DNA of 64,000 nt. Origin: Planctomycetaceae bacterium. Lineage in GTDB: Bacteria > Planctomycetota > Planctomycetia > Pirellulales > Pirellulaceae. The translations under genes and the position numbers were made by a program. The notes beneath the pieces were generated by a model. The model searched no databases. It saw only the letters and a list, made by a program, of their open reading frames with translations, and was not told the DNA's origin. The stretch lies in NCBI GenBank assembly GCA_002709045.1, contig PAPJ01000007.1, positions 1 to 64,000 of the forward strand, given 5' to 3'. Positions 1 to 9,284 of this stretch are shown one piece after another; positions within the stretch are counted from its first letter, which is position 1; every line of letters starts with the position of its first letter.

Positions 1-906
1 TATGGTGTGACAACCATTACCGTGACGGTCGAAGACGGAGGCCTCGATGCCGATCTCTCAACAACCGCTGATAATGCCACCTTCAGTCGCACCTTTGACG
101 TCACCGTGAGGGGAGAATTTACCTGGCATAATTATACACTTCCGGTTGATGTTAATAATGACGGCGTGGTTTCTGCGCTCGACGCGTTAATTGTTATCAA
201 TCATCTTAATCAGTCGGGTAGCCACGAATTGTCCCCAACCAAACCTTCCGGTGCTATGTGGTTGGATGTAAATAAAGATCAATGGGTCAGTCCGGCTGAT
301 GCGATTGCGATAATCAATCATCTCAATATCGGGTTGTTTGAAGTGGCTTTGGGCATAGTGCCGCTTGATTTAAGTGGTAATCAAATTACATCTTTGAACG
401 TAGGAGAAATATTCTATCTATCCTTGGTAACAGAAGATTTACGAACTGATAGCAAAGGAGTTTTTGCGGGCTACGCTGACGTCCAATACCCCGCGGCGAA
501 TATCGAAATAGCTGGTGTAGCGTCTTTTCTATCACCCTATGTGAACGGTCGGTCCTGGAACACTGAGTCGCCTGGCCTCATCGATGAATGGGGTGCCTTT
601 GCCGGACTGACAGAAACCGGCGATGGCAGTTATATCATCAGTACTATTCCGATGAAAGCTACAAAAGCGGGATCGATTGTATTTGGCGCTTCTACATCAG
701 ACAATCATCCGGTACACGATGTGCTACTGTACGGATCAGAAGACATTGTAGATCCTAACTCTATTTATTATCGTGCAACCGAGTTATTAATTCTCGAAGA
801 TGCCGAAGGTGAGGGTTGGTCTGAGGAAGAAGATTTAATTGATTTAATCAGTGCAAACAAAGTGATCGATCCCTCTTGCAGTGATCGCTTTTTTCGCGAT
901 TATTAA
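1..906 (+). CDS. C-terminal part of a dockerin-type extracellular protein
   Basis: This is the 3' end of a larger gene: the frame is open from base 1 and the true start lies upstream of the window. The first ~35 residues look like the last strands of an Ig/cadherin-like repeat. They are followed by two calcium-loop motifs of a dockerin type I module, DVNNDGVVSALDALIVINHLN-like (about residues 50-70) and DVNKDQWVSPADAIAIINHL (about 96-115). The rest, about 180 residues, resembles a cohesin-like beta domain. Such modules end many very large planctomycete surface proteins. Function is inferred only as cell-surface or extracellular. No nearby cohesin partner was seen. Confidence 0.75.
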   Translation, partial: YGVTTITVTVEDGGLDADLSTTADNATFSRTFDVTVRGEFTWHNYTLPVDVNNDGVVSALDALIVINHLNQSGSHELSPTKPSGAMWLDVNKDQWVSPADAIAIINHLNIGLFEVALGIVPLDLSGNQITSLNVGEIFYLSLVTEDLRTDSKGVFAGYADVQYPAANIEIAGVASFLSPYVNGRSWNTESPGLIDEWGAFAGLTETGDGSYIISTIPMKATKAGSIVFGASTSDNHPVHDVLLYGSEDIVDPNSIYYRATELLILEDAEGEGWSEEEDLIDLISANKVIDPSCSDRFFRDY

Positions 907-1129
907 CCAGCGATTTTATTCCGCACCTAACTTTGGCAGACTAATCCAACGTCGTGATAATGCCTTTTCAAAATCTATTTATGGATAACAACTCACAACG
1001 ATGCTTCCACAGATCTCTTAATTAACTATCCCCGATTATCTTGAAGACGTTCGTTGACTATAGCATCTTGATGCTATCTTGCTGGACAATAACCTATTGA
1101 TTTTCCCCTTAGCCTCTTAGGGTTCCATC

Positions 1130-2008
1130 GTGAAATTTCAGACACGTCATGGTCGCACATTACCGCTGCTAACCATCTTATTTTTCCTTTTATTTTCTAG
1201 CCGGGTATTATTCGGTCAGACACCCCTTGTCATAACACCGACCGAAAGCGAACCCACAGGGTTTGATCAGGGATTCAGCAAGAAGGTTGATGTTTTTAAC
1301 CTACCGGTCTTTGCGACGCACGAAACCCCGGACAAAAAACTTCTGCACGCGGCAAATGTGCTGGCCCAATACCTGGACAACGATGCCGACGGCATTCCCG
1401 ATAACAAGCTGGTAATACAGTCACTACAAGAACAGCGGGGGGCAATGGTTATGTTCGCCACTGAACGCGAGGCAATGCGTACTGACATCCACCACAATAT
1501 TCCGGAAAGAGTTTGGGATAGCATGGTGTTAGTAGCTCTCTTTGGTGACGAGACACGCCCTAACGGAGCGGCCAACGGTATATTTGATGCTACCTACGAA
1601 GAAGTCTTACACCTGATCACATCAGCTGGCTACGCGTATGCCTATCCTAAGGTTTTTGGAGAAAGAGCCGGAACGACTATTGCCAAAGCGATGGATAACG
1701 CCAGAGGTGGTCACTTCGTAAAGGTACCACGAAGTTATCCCCGCAAGGCTTGGTATACATATTACGACCGTAGCTGTGATTATCAGTGTCAGATCACTGA
1801 ATACATCTATTGGGGAATTACGTCGTTATTAGGGGCACAGGATTTTCCCGGCAGATTTGAACAGATATCGAACGAGTGGCGTTTCAATACAGCGGACAAA
1901 CTAAAGATTGGAGATCCCGCATTACATGCTTTGCTATCCGATCCCAAATATTCATTTCCCAACAGACTGCCCGATGGGAACTACAGACTACAAAAGCGTA
2001 GTAAATAA
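1130..2008 (+). CDS. Secreted protein of unknown function
   Basis: 292 residues. The N-terminus is a classical signal peptide: basic residues, then a hydrophobic stretch (about 11-27) ending at LFGQ. The mature protein has a loop YLDNDADGIPDNKLV (about residues 81-95) that looks like a thrombospondin-3/EF-hand type calcium loop, and a Cys pair near SCDYQC. I do not recognise the family. It ends 10 bp from the convergent DUF1501 gene. Confidence 0.7.
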   Translation: MKFQTRHGRTLPLLTILFFLLFSSRVLFGQTPLVITPTESEPTGFDQGFSKKVDVFNLPVFATHETPDKKLLHAANVLAQYLDNDADGIPDNKLVIQSLQEQRGAMVMFATEREAMRTDIHHNIPERVWDSMVLVALFGDETRPNGAANGIFDATYEEVLHLITSAGYAYAYPKVFGERAGTTIAKAMDNARGGHFVKVPRSYPRKAWYTYYDRSCDYQCQITEYIYWGITSLLGAQDFPGRFEQISNEWRFNTADKLKIGDPALHALLSDPKYSFPNRLPDGNYRLQKRSK

Positions 2009-2018
2009 TCGGTAAAGC

Positions 2019-4088
2019 CTAAACCGTAACATCAGGATCCCGCTCTTTACCGAGGAAATCCAAATTCAGATTGAAAACCCGGAGTTTAACGTCTGCCTTC
2101 AATAAAGGATCACCGACACCGTCTTTCTGTCGAATCTCTACGCCAACGCCCAGACCTAATCCAAAGCTAAAGTTACTGCCTGCACCGGGATTTATAAACA
2201 CCTTGGTAATCTCAACGGACTGTGGCTCGGCAGTTTTGGATTCCACAAATTCAGGCACAAACTCCAGCTCAGCCGTTACTTTCCGCTTATCAATCTGTTT
2301 CGCCGATTCCATGAACTGAAAAAAGACAAGATGGACTGAGTATTTATCAAGAAATTCCTGCCTAGCCTCTTCCGTCTTCGCTTCAGCGATAACGTTGGCG
2401 TAAAGTCGATAGGTACCGGGAAACGGACTGCGAACCTCCTGCCCTACCAAAGACGCACTACCACTTAAATCGCGTTTGAGATATCTAAATATCAGATGCT
2501 GTTTAACCGACATCTCCCCAATCGTGCCGGACTCGCCGATTTCTGCGGTGAACGTATCGCTATTAATGACTCGCCAGCCTTTTGGCCTCGATGGAACATC
2601 GTAGGCCCGCAATACCTGTCGTCCCTGAAAGGAGGTTTGACGAATCATCATATTTTCGTCAAAGTCCGGGACACGCGCGACATCTCCGGTGCATTCGCAA
2701 CGAGAAGTGGTTGCCGGCTGATCTCCGAGTAGGCTGAGCAATGCCGGTTGCTTGGAAAATGCCAGCTCACGTCCTGCCGGATCAGTAAATGTTCCAAGAT
2801 AATCCAGCCCGGCCAAATGAAAAATTGTGGACGTAAGATGACCAGGATCTACTTTATCCGAGACCGGATAGGCACCATGCGAATCGGACGCACCATAAAT
2901 CTGTCCACCGCTGATACCCGCGCCTGCCAACGTGGCACTGAAGACGGGGCCCCAGTGATCACGACCACCTTTGGGATTTATTTTAGGCGTACGGCCAAAT
3001 TCTCCGATGGCAACGACAAGGGTTTCATCCAGTAACCCACGTTGGTCAAGATCTTCAATTAAGGCCGTGTAGCCAACATCAAAAATTGGGCAAAGAACAT
3101 CCTCCAAACGATCGGCATTCTGCGCGTGCGTATCCCACAACGGGTTGTCCGATGCATTATCTCCAGGTTCCCGTGGCCAGTTGACGTGCACCAGTCGAGC
3201 TCCGGATTCAATGAGCCGCCGGGCCAGCAAAACGCACTGTCCCCATCTGTTACGACCATACCGATCACGGACATGCTCCGGTTCTTCCTGAATATTAAAA
3301 GCGTTCCTTGCTTTTCCACTAGTTAACAACTCAAAGGCCTGTTGTTGATAGCTGTTAACAGTATCCAGCAACTTACTTCCTTCGACAGCACGCAATCGAT
3401 CTTCTAGTTTGGATTGCAGGGAACGACGATCCTTCATACGGTCGAGCGTAACCCCAATTGGTTCAAAGCCTTCAATCTTATAATCCCGGCGAGACGGATC
3501 TCCTACAAAATGCTCCGGTGCCCATTGAGTCCCCATTAATCCGCCGAGTTGGCCGGCCGGAGTAACATTTTCGTTTTGTCTTACGTAATCAGGGATCACC
3601 ACCGAGCTAAGACCAGGCATCTCTTCACTGGGTTTATAGCGCTTAATAATCGACCCATAAAAAGGCCAATCGCTTTTTTGAATCGTCCGTGCATTCGGTC
3701 CTTGATATTTGTATCCGGTTAAAACCCAATGACCACTACTGGAATGAATATTGTCGTTAGTCGACATGGACCTTATCACAGCAAGTTTGTCAGCGATGGC
3801 AGCCGTACGAGGCAGCAGTTCACAGAACTGGATACCCGGGATATTTGTCTGTATAGGATTGAAGGGGCCACGGATTTCCACGGGCGCATCGGGTTTTGGA
3901 TCAAATGTCTCGTGTTGGGGAGGGCCACCACACAGGTAAAGAAAAATTACATTTTTAGCTCGGCCAAATGAAGCACCCAATTGAGCTGGTTGTGGTGACG
4001 CTTTTACGAGATCGGCCAAAGATAGCCCGCCCAGCGCAAGACCCCCAACACGCAACAATTCCCGCCTGTCCACAAGGCTGATACTCAT
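2019..4088 (-). CDS. DUF1501 domain protein with long C-terminal extension
   Basis: 689 residues. The N-terminus, RRELLRVGGLALGGLSLADL, is a twin-arginine type export signal. Residues ~45-450 form a DUF1501 domain of the alkaline-phosphatase/sulfatase fold: IFLYLCGGPPQHETFDPKPD at the start, RYGRNRWGQCVLLARRLIE in the middle, and EFGRTPKINPKGGRDHWGP near the end. DUF1501 proteins are abundant in planctomycetes and usually pair with DUF1549/1553 genes; this copy stands alone. It also has about 235 extra residues after the domain, with beta-rich sequence and a Gly-rich patch near SFGLGLGVGVEI, compared with 458 residues in the copy at 47964-49340. The role of the extension is unknown. Confidence 0.88.
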   Translation of the reverse strand: MSISLVDRRELLRVGGLALGGLSLADLVKASPQPAQLGASFGRAKNVIFLYLCGGPPQHETFDPKPDAPVEIRGPFNPIQTNIPGIQFCELLPRTAAIADKLAVIRSMSTNDNIHSSSGHWVLTGYKYQGPNARTIQKSDWPFYGSIIKRYKPSEEMPGLSSVVIPDYVRQNENVTPAGQLGGLMGTQWAPEHFVGDPSRRDYKIEGFEPIGVTLDRMKDRRSLQSKLEDRLRAVEGSKLLDTVNSYQQQAFELLTSGKARNAFNIQEEPEHVRDRYGRNRWGQCVLLARRLIESGARLVHVNWPREPGDNASDNPLWDTHAQNADRLEDVLCPIFDVGYTALIEDLDQRGLLDETLVVAIGEFGRTPKINPKGGRDHWGPVFSATLAGAGISGGQIYGASDSHGAYPVSDKVDPGHLTSTIFHLAGLDYLGTFTDPAGRELAFSKQPALLSLLGDQPATTSRCECTGDVARVPDFDENMMIRQTSFQGRQVLRAYDVPSRPKGWRVINSDTFTAEIGESGTIGEMSVKQHLIFRYLKRDLSGSASLVGQEVRSPFPGTYRLYANVIAEAKTEEARQEFLDKYSVHLVFFQFMESAKQIDKRKVTAELEFVPEFVESKTAEPQSVEITKVFINPGAGSNFSFGLGLGVGVEIRQKDGVGDPLLKADVKLRVFNLNLDFLGKERDPDVTV

Positions 4089-4410
4089 TTTTCTATCCTA
4101 ACCAACGTTATCCCAGAACACGTTTATTATATTAGCCATCCTACCAAACACACCTTATCTATAACTATCTGTTTTATCGGCATTTCAAAGGTGATTTAAT
4201 AAAATTCAACTAATCATGCTTATTCGTTCGCAGATTCCACCTAACTTCAAAGGAAGGAGCGATCAGAAAAAATAGAGCCTGCCAGATAATACCGGCCCTG
4301 CAATCCAGAAATCAGCAGAGTCCAAAGCTGTGTTCTATTTAGGTATAAACAAAAACGGCTTGCTCAGTGCAAAGCAGCGAGCAAGCCGTCCCGTATGCAT
4401 TAAGACTCTT
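4089..4410. other. Intergenic region between DUF1501 and aldehyde dehydrogenase genes
   Basis: 322 bp without a supported gene. Its right end carries the terminator of the aldehyde dehydrogenase gene (4347-4389). The left part is AT-rich and presumably holds the promoter of the minus-strand DUF1501 gene, but I see no clear -35/-10 pair. Confidence 0.6.
4347..4389 (-). terminator. Rho-independent terminator of the aldehyde dehydrogenase gene
   Basis: Perfect 11-bp stem ACGGCTTGCTC/GAGCAAGCCGT (arms 4355-4365 and 4379-4389, 13-nt loop). Read on the minus strand it is followed directly by TTTTTGTTT. It lies 22 bp past the stop codon of the gene ending at 4411. Confidence 0.9.
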
Positions 4411-5907
4411 CTACAAAGGACGAATCACCGAAATATTTCGGTAGTAATCGAGCAGAGTTTCGATAGAGACCACTCCGCCCCCCATACCGCTCTTTTTCAC
4501 ACCGGCATAGGGAACTCCATGCACGATGACATTGTGAGAATTAATCCAGCCATTACCAGCTTCAAATGATTCTGCGACACGTTGACATTTTGCTAGGTCC
4601 TGTGACCAAACGCTATTAGCGAGCCCATAATCGGTATTATTAGCCAGTCGAATTCCTTCTTCCTCATTTTCGAAAGGCGCGAGGTAAGCGACAGGTCCAA
4701 AAATCTCTTCAACAGCGGCGACATTATCCAGCGAACCGGCGAGCAAGGCTGGCTTTACATAGTGGCCACCATCACACCCATCGACACTTGCTGCTCCACC
4801 TTCAAGGACGAGATCAGCACCCCCGGCGACACCTTTTTCGAGATATCCCAAAACACGCTCCCGCTGCTTAGCACTAACGACGGGCCCCATTTGAGTGTCC
4901 GAACCAAGAGGATGGCCGATAGCCACCTGTTGCATCTTCTCTTTGACTTTACCTACGAACTCATCGTAAATATTCTTATGCACCAACCAACGTGTTGCAT
5001 CGCAACATACCTGTCCGGTATGGAAGGTGATGGCACCAACAAGACCATCAGTGGTGAAGTCCATATCACAATCATCGAAGACAACGGCAGCACCTTTTCC
5101 TCCCAGTTCAAGTTTTACTGGTGTCAAATTTGCTCCGCTGGCTGCGGCCACAAGACGACCTACTTCCGGGGAACCGGTAAAGGACATGCGGCAAAAGCTT
5201 GGGTTTTCTGATACCGCTTTACCCGCCGTTTCACCCAGTCCCGGAACAATATTAATGACCCCATCGGGGATACCAACTTCGGTTGCTAATCGTGCCAGAT
5301 ATAACGTTGATAAAGGTGTATCTTCGGCAGGTTTTACCACCACTGTATTACCGGCAGCCAAGGCTGGGGAAATCCCCCATCCGACCAGCAAAAAGGGAAA
5401 GTTCCAGGGGATAATGAATCCGCAGGGACCCCACGGATGGCGAACAACAGCTGCCTCGTGATTCTTTACCGCCAGTACCGTACGACGTTCAATATTCAGA
5501 GCCAGGTCGGCAAAATACCGCATTGTGTCAATGAAGTTCTGCACATCCCCTCGCGCCTGTTCAAGAATCTTTCCACAGTCGAGTGACTCCAGTTGCGAAA
5601 TTGTCTCTTTCTGATCTTCCACAGCATCGGCTAAGCGATGGAGAATGGCACTGCGCTCATTGACCGGCATCGTTGCCCAGCCGGAATTTTTGAACGCTTC
5701 ATCAGCCGCCGCAACCGCCGCATCCACGTCTGCCTTCTGAAAACTAAACACTTCGGCCAGTACCTCACCGGTGCCCGGATCCTGCGTGGTGAATGTGCCT
5801 CCGTCGGCAGCTTCGACTGCTTTACCGCCGACCCAACCCGCAATTGGACCCGATGCCAAAAATGCCTCAACTTTGGAGCAGATTTCCTGACCTTGAATAG
5901 TCGCCAT
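4411..5907 (-). CDS. Aldehyde dehydrogenase (NAD-dependent, betaine-aldehyde type)
   Basis: 498 residues from the ATG at 5907, preceded by AGAGGA at good spacing. The frame stays open to 6006, but the extra 33 residues are not family-like. It oxidises an aldehyde to the acid with NAD(P). Visible hallmarks are the nucleotide-binding FIIPWNFPFLLVGWGISPAL, the general base glutamate in LELGGKGAAVVF, and the catalytic cysteine near residue 300 in HTGQVCCDATRW. Length and motifs match the betaine-/phenylacetaldehyde dehydrogenase group. The exact substrate cannot be read from sequence. It is monocistronic, with its own terminator, and is distinct from the CoA-acylating enzyme of the microcompartment. 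Confidence 0.92.
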   Translation of the reverse strand: MATIQGQEICSKVEAFLASGPIAGWVGGKAVEAADGGTFTTQDPGTGEVLAEVFSFQKADVDAAVAAADEAFKNSGWATMPVNERSAILHRLADAVEDQKETISQLESLDCGKILEQARGDVQNFIDTMRYFADLALNIERRTVLAVKNHEAAVVRHPWGPCGFIIPWNFPFLLVGWGISPALAAGNTVVVKPAEDTPLSTLYLARLATEVGIPDGVINIVPGLGETAGKAVSENPSFCRMSFTGSPEVGRLVAAASGANLTPVKLELGGKGAAVVFDDCDMDFTTDGLVGAITFHTGQVCCDATRWLVHKNIYDEFVGKVKEKMQQVAIGHPLGSDTQMGPVVSAKQRERVLGYLEKGVAGGADLVLEGGAASVDGCDGGHYVKPALLAGSLDNVAAVEEIFGPVAYLAPFENEEEGIRLANNTDYGLANSVWSQDLAKCQRVAESFEAGNGWINSHNVIVHGVPYAGVKKSGMGGGVVSIETLLDYYRNISVIRPL

Positions 5908-6090
5908 ATTTAATTCCTCTAGTAATAAAGTCTTTGAGCATTCACTCTTGATGGTTATAAAAAATCCTGAACTGTTGATTCTAACGCTTTCAAAACGACT
6001 GAACAACTTTCCTGCAACAGCTATTTATACTTATATAAATGCGTTAAACTCACTTAACTAATCTGTTAATCCTCTCGGAAATACCTGATC

Positions 6091-7029
6091 ATGGTTCCAC
6101 GCTACCTAATTGCCTGCTTTACGCTTCTAGCTCTCGCAACTTCCGCACAGGCTCAGAAAAAACTGGGGGAATCCACCTTCGCTCACATCGACACGATCGC
6201 GGCTGATACCTTTCAAGGCCGCCTAGCTGGGTCAGAGGGTGGCTACGCAGCCGCCAATTACATCACTAAAATTTTGGCGGATCATAATGTGACACCCGCC
6301 GGCGATGGCAGCTATTTCCAACTCTTTAGTAAAGTCTATCCCAATTGCCGCAATATATTTGGCATTATCGAAGGTTCGGACGCAGAACTTTCAAAACAAC
6401 TGATTGCCGTCGGAGCACACTATGATCACGTCGGTTTCGGCAAGAACAGGGATTCCGGGCCAATACATAACGGGGCTGATGATAACGCCAGTGGCACAGC
6501 CACTGTATTGGAACTTGTAAAACATTTTTCGAAGAAGAAGAATCGCCTTAAACGTTCTCTGCTTATATGTTTCTGGGACAGCGAAGAACAAGGCCTGATT
6601 GGTTCGAAATACTGGATGGAACACCCAACCGTCGAAGTCTCACGAATTGTCTTCAAAGTGAATATCGACATGGTTGGACGCCTTGACGGTGACACACTTG
6701 AACTACAGGGACACCGTAGCATGCACGGCTTAGAGCCAATCCTGGACGAAGCTAATCAGGGGCTTGAAATCAAACTGGATTACGTCTGGACGATGGTTGC
6801 AAATAGTGATCACTGGCCATTCATCAATGCCGGCATTCCGGGATTCATGTTCCATACCGGACTGCACAAGGAATATCACAAACCGGAGGATGACCCGGAA
6901 ACGATCGATGTCGAAGGGCTGGGGAAAGTCGGCTTACTGACGCGACGTTTCCTCACACATCTCGGAACAGCAGAAACCACACCGCAGTTTCGCAAAGAAT
7001 CGCTTACTGAAAAACAACCACGAAATTAA
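6091..7029 (+). CDS. Secreted M28-family zinc aminopeptidase
   Basis: 312 residues. The signal peptide MVPRYLIACFTLLALATSAQAQ directs export. Residues ~20-300 form an M28 peptidase domain with all zinc-site segments: GAHYDHVG (His and Asp ligands), NGADDNASGTA (bridging Asp), SEEQGLIGS (catalytic and ligand Glu), NIDMVGR (Asp) and GLHKEYHKPED (His). Such enzymes remove N-terminal residues from peptides in the periplasm or outside the cell. There is no PA insert domain, so this is a compact member. It faces the microcompartment operon, from which a bidirectional hairpin separates it. Confidence 0.92.
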   Translation: MVPRYLIACFTLLALATSAQAQKKLGESTFAHIDTIAADTFQGRLAGSEGGYAAANYITKILADHNVTPAGDGSYFQLFSKVYPNCRNIFGIIEGSDAELSKQLIAVGAHYDHVGFGKNRDSGPIHNGADDNASGTATVLELVKHFSKKKNRLKRSLLICFWDSEEQGLIGSKYWMEHPTVEVSRIVFKVNIDMVGRLDGDTLELQGHRSMHGLEPILDEANQGLEIKLDYVWTMVANSDHWPFINAGIPGFMFHTGLHKEYHKPEDDPETIDVEGLGKVGLLTRRFLTHLGTAETTPQFRKESLTEKQPRN

Positions 7030-7051
7030 GATTAGACCGCGTATGAGAAAA

Positions 7052-7087
7052 GCGGGGGCTACCGATTCGAAAACCGGGAACCCCCGC
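7052..7087. terminator. Hairpin between the peptidase gene and the microcompartment operon
   Basis: Inverted repeat GCGGGGG/CCCCCGC (7052-7058 and 7081-7087) with a second short CCG/CGG stem inside. On the minus strand it is followed by TTTTCTC. It lies between convergent genes and probably ends transcription of the microcompartment operon; use by the plus-strand gene is possible. Confidence 0.7.
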
Positions 7088-7104
7088 CCGAGAAACGTAT
7101 TTGC

Positions 7105-8046
7105 TTAGCCGCGTGTGATGCGTTGCATCACCGCGTTTACCGTCTGCCGCAACACGTTGCCACTATTTCGCAGACCTTGTACTTCTTTTGGCCAAAGTTC
7201 TATTTCAAGACGGTCAACAACACCCTGGCGACCGGTAATCGTTGGCACCGACAAGGCCACGTCGCGAATACCATAAGCTCCCTGTTGAACGCTTGAGATC
7301 GGAAGTATTCGCCGGCTATCCAAAGCTATCGATTCAATGACATCCCGAATCGCAATCCCCACGGCAAAACCCGCGCCACCCTTTTTGCGGATAACCTCAG
7401 CACCACTACCGCGGGTACGGGTAAACAGTTCATTGCTTAGATTGGCGGTCCAGGCGGGATGTTTTTCCAGTGGCAGGCCACCCACCGTCGCACTCGACCA
7501 AATCGGCACCATGCTTTCCCCGTGTTCACCAAGAATCAGTGCTGAAAGTTGAGTTGGCGGTACATCGAGTTGTTGTGCAATCAGGCTTCGAAAACGAATG
7601 GTATCTAACTGAGTTCCCAACCCAATAACCTGATGGTTTGCCAGGTCCAGTCGGTCCGCGGCTACGTACGTGAGAATATCCACCGGGTTTGACACAACAA
7701 AGACTATCGCATCTTGTTTCACACCCACCTGTTTAATTTCATCCAGAATAGACACAAATAAATCCGTATTTCGATTAATCAGGTCAAGTCGACTCTCATC
7801 GGGCTTGCGTCGAAGACCGGCGGTAATACAAATCAAATCACTATCGGCTACATGCTCATAACCACCGGCTGTAATCTTCTGATCAGCAGTGCTGGGACCG
7901 CCGTGGAGGATATCCAGAGCCTGTCCTTGTGCTGCTTCCAGATTTACGTCGAGCAAGGCAATTTCGCGAACAATACCCCCACATTGCAGGGCAAATGCTG
8001 CACTGGATCCCACAAGTCCACCGGCTCCAATAATACTAACTTTCAT
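7105..8046 (-). CDS. Lactate/malate dehydrogenase of the microcompartment operon
   Basis: 313 residues, LDH/MDH superfamily, NAD-dependent 2-hydroxyacid oxidoreductase. Seen: the Rossmann loop GAGGLVGSSAA at the N-terminus, VVSNPVDILTYV, LDTIRFRSLIAQ (substrate Arg) and the catalytic His in LGEHGESMVPIWS. The substrate-specificity loop reads RRKPDESR. Arg stands where lactate dehydrogenases have Gln and malate dehydrogenases have Arg, so substrate choice is open. It is the last gene of the operon and is found in the same place in PVM microcompartment loci, where it is thought to help recycle NAD. No encapsulation peptide is evident. Confidence 0.88.
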   Translation of the reverse strand: MKVSIIGAGGLVGSSAAFALQCGGIVREIALLDVNLEAAQGQALDILHGGPSTADQKITAGGYEHVADSDLICITAGLRRKPDESRLDLINRNTDLFVSILDEIKQVGVKQDAIVFVVSNPVDILTYVAADRLDLANHQVIGLGTQLDTIRFRSLIAQQLDVPPTQLSALILGEHGESMVPIWSSATVGGLPLEKHPAWTANLSNELFTRTRGSGAEVIRKKGGAGFAVGIAIRDVIESIALDSRRILPISSVQQGAYGIRDVALSVPTITGRQGVVDRLEIELWPKEVQGLRNSGNVLRQTVNAVMQRITRG

Positions 8047-8073
8047 TTTTCTGTTCCTTATTCGTCCCTACTT

Positions 8074-8946
8074 TTAGGCAGATGTCTTTTGTCCAGCCAA
8101 CGCAGACATAACACGCTCAGTGATCATTTGAACCAACTGCTCCTGATCTCCGTTGGTTGATGCGGTGGATCCCGTTCCGGAAAAACCCGCCATCGCCGGT
8201 GGTGCGTCAAATGTTCGTCTGGCAACACCGGAATCTTCCCAGCTATCCTTAAACACTGTGTTCGCACACATATCACAATCAGCATATTCATCAGCACGAG
8301 GGTCAGAAAAGCCAAGTTTTGCTTTCAGGTCTAACAGCTCTCGCTGCTTGTCCTCGGTAAAGTAACTGATATTCCCCAGGCCTTTGGCCAGCATCAGCAT
8401 GCGACAATAGGCATCTAAAATTTCAGTCCACCAATACGCCTGTTCCACATCAGCACCGTAACTTACGGTACCGTGATTGGCTAACACGATCACATTAGTT
8501 TGATTTACAAAGGGAAGAATAGTTTCGGCAAACGCTTTACCACCAGGGGTCTCGTAGCGCGTGATGGGTACATCGCCCAAAAAGATTTCAACCTCCGGCA
8601 AAACACACTGCGGAATCGGCTCGCGTGCAATGGCAAAAGCTGTTGCGTGCGGAGGATGGCAGTGAACCACGCTCTTGATTTCAGGACGTGCTTTATAAAT
8701 TTCCAGATGTAGCAACGCTTCACTGGATCGCTTTTTACGTCCTGCGGTTTGATTACCATCCATGTCGATAGTACAGATATCGTCGGGTGTCAAAAAACCC
8801 TTCGAATGCATCGTGGGGGTACAAAGGACTTCGTTTTCACCGACGCGGACAGATATATTACCGTCATTGGCGGCTGCGAAACCCTTATTGTAGATCCTGC
8901 GACCAATATCGCAGATATCCTGTTTGACCTTAAATACATTAGCCAT
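8074..8946 (-). CDS. Class II aldolase (fuculose/rhamnulose-1-phosphate type) with encapsulation peptide
   Basis: 290 residues. Residues ~10-235 form a class II aldolase/adducin domain that cleaves a deoxy-ketose 1-phosphate to dihydroxyacetone phosphate and lactaldehyde. Seen: ANDGNISVRVGEN, HSKGFLTPDDI, SSEALLHLEIY, zinc ligands in VHCHPPHATAFA and a third His in ANHGTVSYG. A flexible Ser/Thr/Gly linker then leads to an amphipathic helix, QEQLVQMITERVMSALAG (about 266-284), typical of peptides that target enzymes into microcompartments. In characterised planctomycetes the enzyme feeds lactaldehyde to the compartment; whether fucose, rhamnose or both is used here is inference. No fucose or rhamnose isomerase or kinase is clear in the window. 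Confidence 0.92.
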   Translation of the reverse strand: MANVFKVKQDICDIGRRIYNKGFAAANDGNISVRVGENEVLCTPTMHSKGFLTPDDICTIDMDGNQTAGRKKRSSEALLHLEIYKARPEIKSVVHCHPPHATAFAIAREPIPQCVLPEVEIFLGDVPITRYETPGGKAFAETILPFVNQTNVIVLANHGTVSYGADVEQAYWWTEILDAYCRMLMLAKGLGNISYFTEDKQRELLDLKAKLGFSDPRADEYADCDMCANTVFKDSWEDSGVARRTFDAPPAMAGFSGTGSTASTNGDQEQLVQMITERVMSALAGQKTSA

Positions 8947-8974
8947 TGTTACGTTTCTCCTATTTCAACAGCCT

Positions 8975-9256
8975 TTAACTGAGATCAATATGATCCAAAA
9001 TCGCGGCATTATAGGCATCCACCGGCTTTATTGCCGGACGAAACGGCTGCGCCGCTTCGCCACCCTCACTGAGAGCGACGATATCCCCGTTTCGGGTACC
9101 TAACTCATCCCACAGAACTAAAAAATCCGTGGAGTCTGTGTCTTGTTGATAGAGATCATTCAGATCTAATGGCACAACCGCTTTGAGTGTCGCTGCTTCA
9201 AATTCAGCAATACTCTGATTGAGCGTGATTGTTCCGACCACCTTTGCCATCCTCAT
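8975..9256 (-). CDS. BMC-P shell vertex protein (EutN/CcmL family)
   Basis: 93 residues. It is a pentameric vertex protein that caps the corners of the microcompartment shell. The N-terminal MAKVVGTITLNQSI and the later segment WDELGTRNGDIVALSEG match the EutN/CcmL fold. Translation may begin at either of two Met residues two codons apart. It is one of three BMC-P genes in this operon, the usual number for PVM loci. Confidence 0.93.
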   Translation of the reverse strand: MRMAKVVGTITLNQSIAEFEAATLKAVVPLDLNDLYQQDTDSTDFLVLWDELGTRNGDIVALSEGGEAAQPFRPAIKPVDAYNAAILDHIDLS

Positions 9257-9284
9257 CTGCTATCTCCTGTTACCTTCCTGTTTC

